27,096 nucleotides of DNA from JAJKIP01 sp040509055. GTDB taxonomy: Bacteria; Bacteroidota; Bacteroidia; Chitinophagales; Chitinophagaceae. The notes below the pieces were generated by a model. It saw only the letters and a list, made by a program, of their open reading frames with translations. It had not been told where the DNA came from and searched no databases. Of this stretch, positions 9,153 to 16,948 are shown piece by piece; positions within the stretch are counted from its first letter, which is position 1, and each line of letters begins with the position of its first letter. The DNA is taken from assembly GCA_040509055.1 (NCBI GenBank), contig JBEVLT010000241.1, positions 1 to 27,096 on the forward strand, given 5' to 3'. The position numbers and the translations under genes are program-made.

Positions 9153-9917
9153 ATGCGAAAAAGAAAGATGGAGAGATACTTTGTTGCTTTTCTGACGCTG
9201 TTCGTGCTGGTCAATCCATTGCGTTCGCAAACGCTTTCTGCCGATGTCGTTTTTGAAGAGCGGGTGTACAATTTTGGAACTATCCTGGAAAAGAGCGGTA
9301 AGGTGACACACACTTTTGTGTTCAAAAACAACGGGAAAACGCCTGTTACGATCAGCGATGTGCAGAGCGGCTGCGGCTGTATCGGCAAAGCGGTGTCCAA
9401 AGACGCGGTAAAACCAGGCGCCAAAGGAAAGGTGACGATCACCTTTGACCCGGCGTATAAGTCGGGATTTTTTTCCAAAGAAATTATCGTTTTCAGCAGC
9501 AACGGGCAGCAATTTAACCGTATATGGGTCGAGGGTACCATCACCCCGGCCGAACATCCGGTGGAAGATGATTATCCCTATAATTTCGGCAGCGGTCTCT
9601 ACCTGCGGCTGAAAGTGATGGCATTCGGGTACCTGAAACCGGGCGAGACCCGGCAGATGGAACTGCACTATGTCAACAATACGGATAAGGAGATGACGCT
9701 GGGCTTCCTGCTGGCGGGTGGTAAAACCGGGTTGACATTTACCAGCCCGGGCAGAATAGGAGCGAAGGCCCGCGGTGTGATGATCGTTTCGTACACCATG
9801 CCGCAGACGGCTACCGAAAATGTCACGTTTGCTCTTTCTCCCTATGTGAATAACAAGAAGCTGTCCCAAAACGTAGAAGTAAAGATCCTGAACGAAAAAA
9901 AGCTAAACCGGCCCTGA
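9153..9917 (+). CDS. DUF1573-domain exported protein of unknown function
   Basis: The product has 254 residues from the ATG at 9153, chosen because a clean signal peptide follows (a basic start, then YFVAFLTLFVLVNPLRSQ). The frame can be read back to an ATG at 9108, but that would place 15 non-signal residues in front and overlap the previous gene. Residues about 28-110 match DUF1573: FNFGTI-type start, THTFVFKNNGKTPVTI, then SGCGC with Cys74 and Cys76, then PGAKGKVTITFDP. The second half (about 130-250) looks like another immunoglobulin-like beta-sandwich. DUF1573 proteins are common exported proteins in Bacteroidota with no agreed function. It is the last gene before a strong terminator, so it belongs to the transport operon. 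Confidence 0.82.
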   Translation: MRKRKMERYFVAFLTLFVLVNPLRSQTLSADVVFEERVYNFGTILEKSGKVTHTFVFKNNGKTPVTISDVQSGCGCIGKAVSKDAVKPGAKGKVTITFDPAYKSGFFSKEIIVFSSNGQQFNRIWVEGTITPAEHPVEDDYPYNFGSGLYLRLKVMAFGYLKPGETRQMELHYVNNTDKEMTLGFLLAGGKTGLTFTSPGRIGAKARGVMIVSYTMPQTATENVTFALSPYVNNKKLSQNVEVKILNEKKLNRP

Positions 9918-9928
9918 TGCCGGTGTAA

Positions 9929-9958
9929 AAAAGAGCTGATAATCCCATCGGCTCTTTT
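9929..9958 (+). terminator. Strong intrinsic terminator after the DUF1573 gene
   Basis: Bases 9929-9940 pair perfectly with 9947-9958 over 12 bp (one T-G wobble), around a 6-nt loop AATCCC. The stem ends in TTTT and more A/T follows; A residues precede it, so it may work in both directions. It starts 12 bases after the DUF1573 stop codon. It marks the end of the susC-to-DUF1573 transcript. Confidence 0.88.
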
Positions 9959-10162
9959 ATTTATTACGTAGATAGTGCACCCGGCCATCCTTGTCACAGC
10001 ACCGCCCCGGTGCCTGGCAATAAACCAGCGGCGGTTGAGTCATTCCGACGGCCTTAAACCGTCCTGAAAGTTTGAAAAACTGATTCGGTCGCTACGACCG
10101 GAACTACCGGAGTGTTTCCGGGAAAAATTTGTACCGGCTTACCAGTAAGATTAATAACAGGA
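9959..10162 (+). promoter_or_regulatory. Intergenic leader of the exo-enzyme operon with four short hairpins
   Basis: No gene is seen between the terminator and the GH35 start. Four short stem-loops follow one another: 9999-10004 with 10008-10013 (6 bp, loop CCC), 10047-10051 with 10059-10063 (5 bp), 10084-10091 with 10095-10102 (8 bp including one wobble, loop CTA), and 10107-10111 with 10117-10121 (5 bp). The promoter of the second operon must lie here if the terminator at 9929-9958 is efficient. Only weak -7-like matches exist (AAAGTTTG at 10067), without a properly spaced TTG. Confidence 0.45.
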
Positions 10163-12004
10163 ATGGAGAAAATAAAAGCGATAAGCACAGCGATATGCTG
10201 CTGGTTGCTGTTGGGTAGCCAGCTTTGCGCGCAGCAACACGGGTTTACACTGGGTGATACGGTCTTTTTACTGGATGGCAAACCCTTCCAGATGATTTCC
10301 GGTGAAATGCATGCGCCCCGCATTCCGCCGGAGTACTGGCGCGACCGGATGAAAATGGCAAAGGCTATGGGCCTCAATACGATCGGTACCTATGTGTTCT
10401 GGAATGCACATGAACCCATGCCCGGCCAATACGATTTCAGCGGCAACAATGATATTGCCGGCTTTATCAAAGCAGCACAGGCGGAAGGATTGTGGGTAGT
10501 GCTCCGCCCCAGTCCTTATGTGTGCGCCGAATGGGAGTTTGGCGGCTATCCCTGGTGGTTGCTGAAAGACAGTACGGTAAAAGTGCGTAGTAAAGATCCG
10601 CGTTTTGTAGCTGCCTATACCCGTTACATTCACCGGCTGGCAAAAGAGATCGTACCGCTGCTGGTGACGCATGGCGGCAACGTACTCATGGTGCAGATCG
10701 AAAACGAATATGGTTCCTACAGCGATGATAAAAGCTACCTCGACCTGAACCGGAAGCTTTTCCGGGAAGCAGGTTTTGATGGCCTTCTTTTCACCTGCGA
10801 TGGAGCGGATAAAATGGTCAACGGGTACCTGCCCGGCTATTTACCTGCAGTAAACGGTTCCGACAATCCGTCAGAAGTCAGGAAGCTGATCAATCAATAC
10901 CACAACGGCAAAGGGCCTTACTACATAGCTGAATGGTACCCCGGCTGGTTTGACAACTGGGGCAAGCCGCACGCCAAAACGAATGCGGACCGCGAGGCCG
11001 CCAAGCTGGATACGGTTTTGGCAGCAGGCATTTCCATCAACATGTATATGTTTCACGGCGGTACCACCCGTGGTTTTATGAACGGGGCCAATATGAATAT
11101 CAACGACCCGTATGCTCCACAGACATCCAGCTACGACTACGATGCGCCGCTGGATGAATCGGGCAATCCTACCGAAAAGTATTTTAAGTTCCGCGCCATC
11201 ATCTCCAAACACCTGCCGCCCGGGACTATACTGCCGCCTGTACCTGAAAAGAAAAAGACGATCGCGATCGGTAACATCCGGCTTACCGGGTATGCCGCGT
11301 TGTTTGATAAGTTGCCTGAACCTGTCTCATCACCAGCGCCGCTGTGTTTTGAGGACCTGGACCAGGCCTATGGGTTTGTATTGTACCGGGCTGTATTGCC
11401 TGCAGCAAAGCCGGGCTATTTAAAAATCGACGGGTTGCGGGATTTTGCCATCGTGTATATCAATGGCAAACCGGTTGGCACCCTGGACCGGAGACTGAAG
11501 CAGGATTCCATCCTGTTGCCGGCTGTCCCTGCTAATGCCGTGCTCGATATCCTGGTAGAAAACAATGGCCGCATCAACTATGGTCCTTACCTGACGGATA
11601 ACCGCAAGGGGATTATCGGTTCGGTTGCTCTTTCAGGCAAGACCGTAACCAACTGGAAGATGTACCGTTTTCCTTTCAACGATCTGAATGGCCTCCGGTT
11701 TGGCGCCAGGCCTGCTGCGGGGAAAGCGCAACCGGCCTGCTACCGCGGCGAGTTTGCGCTGGATGAGGTGGGGGATACGTACCTGGATCTGCGCTCTTTT
11801 GGCAAGGGCTTCGTTTTCCTGAACGGGATCAACCTAGGGAAATACTGGGAGACAGGCCCGCAGCAAACATTGTATGTACCTGCCGGGTGGCTGAAAAAAG
11901 GAAAAAATGAAATCGTGGTGTTCGATGCTTTGAAACAGGGACACCAAACTATAACCGCACTGGCCGCACCGATACTGAACCAGCTGGCCGTTGCTAACCA
12001 ATGA
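10163..12004 (+). CDS. GH35 beta-galactosidase, exported
   Basis: GH35 enzymes remove terminal beta-linked galactose by a retaining mechanism. From the ATG at 10163 the protein has 613 residues, starting with a signal peptide (KAISTAICCWLLLGSQLCAQ). The open frame begins at 10112, but that would add 17 non-signal residues. The barrel carries the family signatures TYVFWNAHEP and PYVCAEWEFGGYPWWLL, the acid/base in QIENEYGSY (Glu182) and the nucleophile in AEWYPGWFDNWG (Glu257). Residues about 370-613 are the galactose-binding-like jelly-roll domains seen in GH35, with GFVLYRAVLP and FVFLNGINLGKYW. No lipobox is present, so it is probably periplasmic. It is the first gene of the second operon; the GH20 start follows its stop by one base. 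Galactose on complex or Lewis-a-type N-glycan antennae is a reasonable target. Confidence 0.93.
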   Translation: MEKIKAISTAICCWLLLGSQLCAQQHGFTLGDTVFLLDGKPFQMISGEMHAPRIPPEYWRDRMKMAKAMGLNTIGTYVFWNAHEPMPGQYDFSGNNDIAGFIKAAQAEGLWVVLRPSPYVCAEWEFGGYPWWLLKDSTVKVRSKDPRFVAAYTRYIHRLAKEIVPLLVTHGGNVLMVQIENEYGSYSDDKSYLDLNRKLFREAGFDGLLFTCDGADKMVNGYLPGYLPAVNGSDNPSEVRKLINQYHNGKGPYYIAEWYPGWFDNWGKPHAKTNADREAAKLDTVLAAGISINMYMFHGGTTRGFMNGANMNINDPYAPQTSSYDYDAPLDESGNPTEKYFKFRAIISKHLPPGTILPPVPEKKKTIAIGNIRLTGYAALFDKLPEPVSSPAPLCFEDLDQAYGFVLYRAVLPAAKPGYLKIDGLRDFAIVYINGKPVGTLDRRLKQDSILLPAVPANAVLDILVENNGRINYGPYLTDNRKGIIGSVALSGKTVTNWKMYRFPFNDLNGLRFGARPAAGKAQPACYRGEFALDEVGDTYLDLRSFGKGFVFLNGINLGKYWETGPQQTLYVPAGWLKKGKNEIVVFDALKQGHQTITALAAPILNQLAVANQ

Positions 12005-12005
12005 T

Positions 12006-14312
12006 ATGATACGTGTAAAAATGATGAGGCAGCCAGCGCGGATGCTGCTGGGGCTATTGTTTGTTTGGAGCAGTGTCAATGCACAGCAGCCTGCTGATTA
12101 CGCATTGATCCCGTATCCGCAGCAGTTGACGGCAGGAAAAGGTTCTTTTTCGGTTACGGCCCGGACAGTGGTTGTGATACCTGTGAACCAGCGGTTCAAA
12201 AGTGAAGCGGACTTATTAAGCGGGTTGTTCAAGCCCGGTTTCGGCACAGCGCTGAACGTGGAGGCGAAGCTGCAAAAAAGATCGATCCGGCTGGTGTATG
12301 ATGCCATGATCACGGCGCCCGAAGGGTATCATATCCTGATCACTCCACAGCAGGTAACGCTTTCGGCTGCTTATCCGGCCGGTATGTTCCGGGCGGTGCA
12401 AACGATCAGGCAACTGTTGCCCGCGGCGATTGAAAACCCCGGCGAAAGGGTAACAGAGGTTTCATTGCCTGCTGTTACCATCAGGGACGAGCCGGCTTAT
12501 GCGTGGCGGGGCCTGCACCTGGATGTATCGCGTCATTTCTTTTCCATCAATTACCTGGAAAGGATGATCGACCGGATGGCGTTATACAAATTCAACAAGT
12601 TTCACCTGCACCTGACCGACGACCAGGGCTGGCGCGTGGAGATCAAAAAATACCCGAAGCTGACGGAAGAAGGTGCCTGGCGTACCTTCAACAACCAGGA
12701 TTCCGTGTGCATGCAGCAGGCAAAAGATAATCCTGACATGGCCATCGATCCGGCACATATCGTTCAGAAGAATGGTAAAACCATGTATGGTGGTTTTTAC
12801 ACGCAGGAGCAACTGAAAAAACTGGTGGCTTATGCAGCGGCCCGCCATATCGACATCGTGCCCGAAGTGGACATGCCCGGCCACATGATGGCGGCGATCA
12901 ATGCGTATAATTACCTGAGCTGCGATGGGAAGAACAGTGTATTTGGCGAACTGTTCACAGCGCCCATGTGTCCCTGCCAGCCGGCCGTGTTCCGGTTTGC
13001 GGAGGATGTATTTACCGAGATCATGGACATCTTTCCTTCGAAGTACATCCATATCGGCGGTGACGAGGTAGACCGTACGCACTGGGAGAAATCAGATGCG
13101 TGTAAGCAACTGATGGCCAAAGAAGGCCTGAAGAATACGGCAGAGCTGCAAAGCTATTTTATCCGGGAGATGGAAAAATTCTTCAATGCCAAAGGCCGCA
13201 CACTGATCGGCTGGGACGAAATACTGGAAGGCGGCATCAGCCGGTCTGCAGTAATCATGTACTGGCGCAACTGGGTGCCCGAAGCTGCGGTAAAAGCGGC
13301 GAAGAACGGAAATGTTGTAATCATGTCGCCGGGCGAACCGTTGTACTTCAGCAACGAGCAGGACAAAAACTCCCTGCCTTCCGTGTATTATTACAATCCC
13401 ATACCCAAAGACCTGACCCTGGCAGAACGTAAAAATATTATCGGCGGCCAGGGCAATACCTGGGCAGAACGTATTCCTACAGAGCAACGGGCCGATTATA
13501 TGATTTATCCCCGTATGACCGCATTGGCCGAACGGCTGTGGACCAATAAAGATGACTATGCTTCTTACCTGCAGCGGTTAAACGCACATTATACCAGACT
13601 GGACCGCCTGAAGGTCAGCTACCGGCTGCCCGACCTGGGCCTGCTGGAAAGCTATGCCTTCACCGGCAATACGACACTGACTATTGAAAAACCAATCCCA
13701 ACGCTCACCATCCGCTTCACCCTGGATAGCACGCTGCCTGCAGCGCTATCCGGGGAGCTGAGCGGACCGCTGACTATCAGCGAATCGAAGCTGGTGCGCG
13801 TAGCTGCTTTCAAACCGGATGGCAGCCGCGGTGATGTGTACGACCTGCATTACCGGAAAGAAGAGCTTGCCGTACCGGCGACAGTTGCTGCCGCCGCAAA
13901 TGGGTTGGCCTGCAGCTGGTTCAGGGGCTCATTCACCGCTACCATCGCACTGTTTGCCAAAACGCCCGATGGCTCTTCCATAGCAGGGGCGATCACGGTG
14001 CCGAAAGAAGCGCAATCTCCTGCCTTCGGCCTGCAATACCGTGGCTACATCAATGTACCGCAGGATGGCATTTATACTTTTTACCTTACCTGCGATGATG
14101 GCGGGGTATTAAAGATCGCCGACCGCCTGGTGGTAGATAACGATGGGCTGCATGCGGCCAAAGAAAAGAACGGGCAGGTCGCTCTGCAAAAAGGATTGCA
14201 GCGGTTTGCGCTTGATTTTATCGAAGGGGGAGGTGGTTATACCCTGAAGCTGCAATACAGCTTCAACGGGTCTGCGCCGCAGGATATTCCTGCCGGCTGG
14301 TTCAAACATTAA
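12006..14312 (+). CDS. GH20 beta-N-acetylhexosaminidase with C-terminal accessory domains
   Basis: This enzyme removes terminal beta-linked GlcNAc/GalNAc using the substrate acetamido group. The product has 768 residues; the ATG at 12006 is chosen (one base after the GH35 stop), and 12021 or 12024 are alternatives. A signal peptide ends near VNAQQ. The order is the small GH20b N-domain (about 28-155), then the TIM barrel (about 160-510) with WRGLHLDVSRHFF, FHLHLTDDQGWR, IVPEVDMPGH and the catalytic pair in HIGGDEVD (Asp353-Glu354). A chitobiase-type fn3-like module (about 556-622) and a PA14-like C-terminal domain (about 632-768, with GYINVPQDGIYTFYLTCDD) follow. No lipobox is seen. In the locus it would strip antennal GlcNAc before the mannosidases act. 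The next gene starts 17 bp later. Confidence 0.94.
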   Translation: MIRVKMMRQPARMLLGLLFVWSSVNAQQPADYALIPYPQQLTAGKGSFSVTARTVVVIPVNQRFKSEADLLSGLFKPGFGTALNVEAKLQKRSIRLVYDAMITAPEGYHILITPQQVTLSAAYPAGMFRAVQTIRQLLPAAIENPGERVTEVSLPAVTIRDEPAYAWRGLHLDVSRHFFSINYLERMIDRMALYKFNKFHLHLTDDQGWRVEIKKYPKLTEEGAWRTFNNQDSVCMQQAKDNPDMAIDPAHIVQKNGKTMYGGFYTQEQLKKLVAYAAARHIDIVPEVDMPGHMMAAINAYNYLSCDGKNSVFGELFTAPMCPCQPAVFRFAEDVFTEIMDIFPSKYIHIGGDEVDRTHWEKSDACKQLMAKEGLKNTAELQSYFIREMEKFFNAKGRTLIGWDEILEGGISRSAVIMYWRNWVPEAAVKAAKNGNVVIMSPGEPLYFSNEQDKNSLPSVYYYNPIPKDLTLAERKNIIGGQGNTWAERIPTEQRADYMIYPRMTALAERLWTNKDDYASYLQRLNAHYTRLDRLKVSYRLPDLGLLESYAFTGNTTLTIEKPIPTLTIRFTLDSTLPAALSGELSGPLTISESKLVRVAAFKPDGSRGDVYDLHYRKEELAVPATVAAAANGLACSWFRGSFTATIALFAKTPDGSSIAGAITVPKEAQSPAFGLQYRGYINVPQDGIYTFYLTCDDGGVLKIADRLVVDNDGLHAAKEKNGQVALQKGLQRFALDFIEGGGGYTLKLQYSFNGSAPQDIPAGWFKH

Positions 14313-14329
14313 ACCGATAGCCACAGTTC

Positions 14330-16933
14330 ATGAAAACACTTTTTGCCCGTTTGCTTTTGCCCGGACTGCTATTCGCTGCCGGGCATGCCCATGCCCAGCA
14401 ATTGAAGGTATTTTCGAAGTACAATTACTATACAACGGAAAAAGATGTTATTATCCTGGGCGATCCGGGTAATGACCCGGCCGGTCCTCCCAGGCTGTCC
14501 GTTTACAAAAGCGATGAGCTGTTGGGTGCTACTGATAGCCTTGCAAACGGACTGCTTCGGATCAGGCTGCCCCTGATTGCCTTTGTCCCGGGACGCACCA
14601 CCCTGCAGTATACCGTATCCTGCAACGATAAAGTGACCAGGCGCGATACGATCGATATTATCCGGCTGCGCCCTAAAGCCAACGAGGTAAAGATCGACCT
14701 GCAGACCGGCGGGCTGATCGCTGATGGACTTCCCTTTTTCCCCTTCGGGTTTTATTGCGGCGGCAATGTGTTGGGCCTAGCCAACGAGGTCACGCATGGG
14801 TTTACCCATATGGCGCCCTACCAGTCCAACCTGCCGGAAACCTTTGCCGAGCGCAAAGCCTATATGGACCGTTGCGCACAGGTAGGGATGCGGGTGGCGT
14901 ATAGTGTCAATTCGCTGATCGGTTCCGGGCACAACGGCGCCCGTGGATTACCGCTGACCGAAGAGGAGAAATGGCAAATCCTGAAGAACGAGATCATTGC
15001 TTTTCGCGATCACCCGGCTTTGCTGGCCTGGTATATCAACGATGAACCGGACGGGCAGGGGCGCCCACCGGCCCTGCTGGAAAAAGCGTATCAATTCGTG
15101 CATGAACTGGATCCCTATCACCCGGTTTCTATTGTATTCATGCTGCCGCCCAAATTCGGGTTGTACCGCCACTCGATGGATATTGCCATGACCGATCCGT
15201 ACCCGATCCCCGGCCCGGTGAACATGGTAGAGGAACATGTGCAGGAATTGGACAAACTGTATGCTCATGAGAAGTCCGTATGGCTGGTGCCGCAGGCATT
15301 TGGCGGGCAGGAAATGTGGGCCCGCGAGCCGACACCGAAAGAGATACGTGTAATGACCTATATCGGATTGGTGAATGGCGCAAAAGGTATTCAGTATTAC
15401 ACGCATGCAGCAGCCAACCTGAACCCGCAATCGGTGGCCGCCTGGTCGGCCTGCAGCGATATGGCGGTGGAAGTGCAGCAGATGGCCGGTTTTTTATTGT
15501 CGGATGAAGCGGCGCCGGCTGTTACTTCTTCCGATCCGCAAACACTGGTGCGCGCCTTTGTGCACAATGGCGACCTGCTGATCCTGGCCGTCAACAAAGA
15601 AAATAAACCAAAGTCTGTCCGTATCCGGCTGGCTCCGGGTAAATGGTGGATGGACTCTTCCATTGCCCGGTTATGGTTTGAAAACAGGGAACTGGGTTTT
15701 ACAGGCGGCGGGCTGGAGGATATGATCGATGCCATGAGCACGAGGGTATACCTGGTCAAAGGAGTGTCCAAAGAACAATCATTGATCTACCCGGGCAACC
15801 TGACAGCGAATCCGGGTTTTGAGACCATTGTCAGTCCCGGGCTGCCGATTGGCAGCAATACAAAGATGAGCTTTGCCAAAAAGGGCGATCCTGCAGCTAC
15901 GTTTTTTGCCGATCCCCGGCAGCATAAAGAAGGCCGATTCAGCCTCCGGCTCACAACGCCGGTTGACAGTGGCGGCAGCCGCATCCGGTTGCTGCCTATC
16001 GTACTGAAGGCGGGCAACAGCTACCGCGTATCGGTGTGGGCCAGGGCCAAAAAGCAGGACCGCATGCCCTTGTTGCGCATCGGCGTGGAAGGCCCCCGGC
16101 AGGAAAGGAGTTTTACGCTGAGCGATGACTGGCAGCAATATTCTTTTTTGCTCCGGTCCGATTCGTCCTGGTCGGCGGCTATTGTTAACATAGACCTGGT
16201 CACTGCCGGTACGGCCTGGGTGGACGGGATGCAGGTGAATGCCGACCCGGTGGTCAGCTACTCGATCGATGCGGCTAAAAAAGCGCTGGTGTCACTGAAT
16301 ACCACGATGAACGGTTCCACACTAAAATACCGTGTGAATGATGGAAAAGAAATCGTTTATACCAAACCCTTCCTGGTCGGGAAAGCGGCCACTGTACAGG
16401 CGCGGTTATATGCCGGTGGCCAGCCGTCGGCGCAGGCTGCTCTTTTTGTACCGGTAAACAAAGCGCTGGGCAGGCCGGTGACCTTAGCGAGTACGTACGC
16501 ACCTCAATATGCGGGCGGCGGCGCGGTCAGCCTAACCGACGGGCTGATGGCGTCCACGGCTTTTAAGGACAATAAATGGCTGGGCTTTTTAGGCAAAGAG
16601 GTGATAGCTACGATCGACCTGCAGGGAACGATTACGGTCGGCGCCGTTAATATTAACTTTTTGTGCGATGTAAATAGCGGCATCTTCCTTCCCCCCGATT
16701 TATCGCTCTATACGTCCTTGAACGGGAAAGATTTTGTCCTGGCTGATCGTTCGGTCACCACGATTGAACAGCGCATGGGCGAGCCTTCCCTCCAAACCCT
16801 GCGGTTGGATGGAAAGAAGGTGAAAGCAAGATATATTCGTGTGGTGGCTGCCGCTTTTGGCGAGATACCGGAAGGCTATTTGTTCAAAGGCACGCAGTCC
16901 TGGATATTTACCGACGAGATCATGGTGGAATAA
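14330..16933 (+). CDS. Putative TIM-barrel glycosidase of unrecognised family with CBM and F5/8C-like modules
   Basis: I do not recognise the family. The 867-residue product has a signal peptide ending near HAHAQQ. An N-terminal beta-sandwich (about 24-125) is followed by what reads as an eight-stranded barrel (about 130-390): FFPFGFYC at 136, GFTHMAPYQ, MRVAYSVNSL, LLAWYINDEPDG, VSIVFML, IAMTDPYP, VWLVPQAFGG at 317, and GIQYYTH. Asp238-Glu239 at the end of predicted strand 4 are the best catalytic candidates. A small beta-domain follows, then a CBM4/9-like module (about 490-640, NLTANPGFE start), a chitobiase-type fn3-like module (about 643-705) and an F5/8C-like domain (about 707-867). The accessory modules resemble those of GH20 enzymes. 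Placed between GH20 and GH29 with 15-17 bp gaps, it must serve the same glycan; a HexNAc-directed activity is inferred, not shown. Confidence 0.72.
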   Translation: MKTLFARLLLPGLLFAAGHAHAQQLKVFSKYNYYTTEKDVIILGDPGNDPAGPPRLSVYKSDELLGATDSLANGLLRIRLPLIAFVPGRTTLQYTVSCNDKVTRRDTIDIIRLRPKANEVKIDLQTGGLIADGLPFFPFGFYCGGNVLGLANEVTHGFTHMAPYQSNLPETFAERKAYMDRCAQVGMRVAYSVNSLIGSGHNGARGLPLTEEEKWQILKNEIIAFRDHPALLAWYINDEPDGQGRPPALLEKAYQFVHELDPYHPVSIVFMLPPKFGLYRHSMDIAMTDPYPIPGPVNMVEEHVQELDKLYAHEKSVWLVPQAFGGQEMWAREPTPKEIRVMTYIGLVNGAKGIQYYTHAAANLNPQSVAAWSACSDMAVEVQQMAGFLLSDEAAPAVTSSDPQTLVRAFVHNGDLLILAVNKENKPKSVRIRLAPGKWWMDSSIARLWFENRELGFTGGGLEDMIDAMSTRVYLVKGVSKEQSLIYPGNLTANPGFETIVSPGLPIGSNTKMSFAKKGDPAATFFADPRQHKEGRFSLRLTTPVDSGGSRIRLLPIVLKAGNSYRVSVWARAKKQDRMPLLRIGVEGPRQERSFTLSDDWQQYSFLLRSDSSWSAAIVNIDLVTAGTAWVDGMQVNADPVVSYSIDAAKKALVSLNTTMNGSTLKYRVNDGKEIVYTKPFLVGKAATVQARLYAGGQPSAQAALFVPVNKALGRPVTLASTYAPQYAGGGAVSLTDGLMASTAFKDNKWLGFLGKEVIATIDLQGTITVGAVNINFLCDVNSGIFLPPDLSLYTSLNGKDFVLADRSVTTIEQRMGEPSLQTLRLDGKKVKARYIRVVAAAFGEIPEGYLFKGTQSWIFTDEIMVE

Positions 16934-16948
16934 CCGCAAAAACGATCG

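Noticed and set aside
10067..10131. Promoter -7 candidates AAAGTTTG (10067) and AAAATTTG (10124)
   Set aside because: Both miss the first T of TAnnTTTG and neither has a TTG at the usual distance upstream.
10112..10162. Upstream start for the GH35 gene
   Set aside because: The added 17 residues are not signal-like and come from the hairpin-rich leader; the ATG at 10163 begins a good signal peptide.
11991..12005. TTG start for GH20 overlapping GH35
   Set aside because: An ATG one base after the GH35 stop and two more within 20 bases are better starts.
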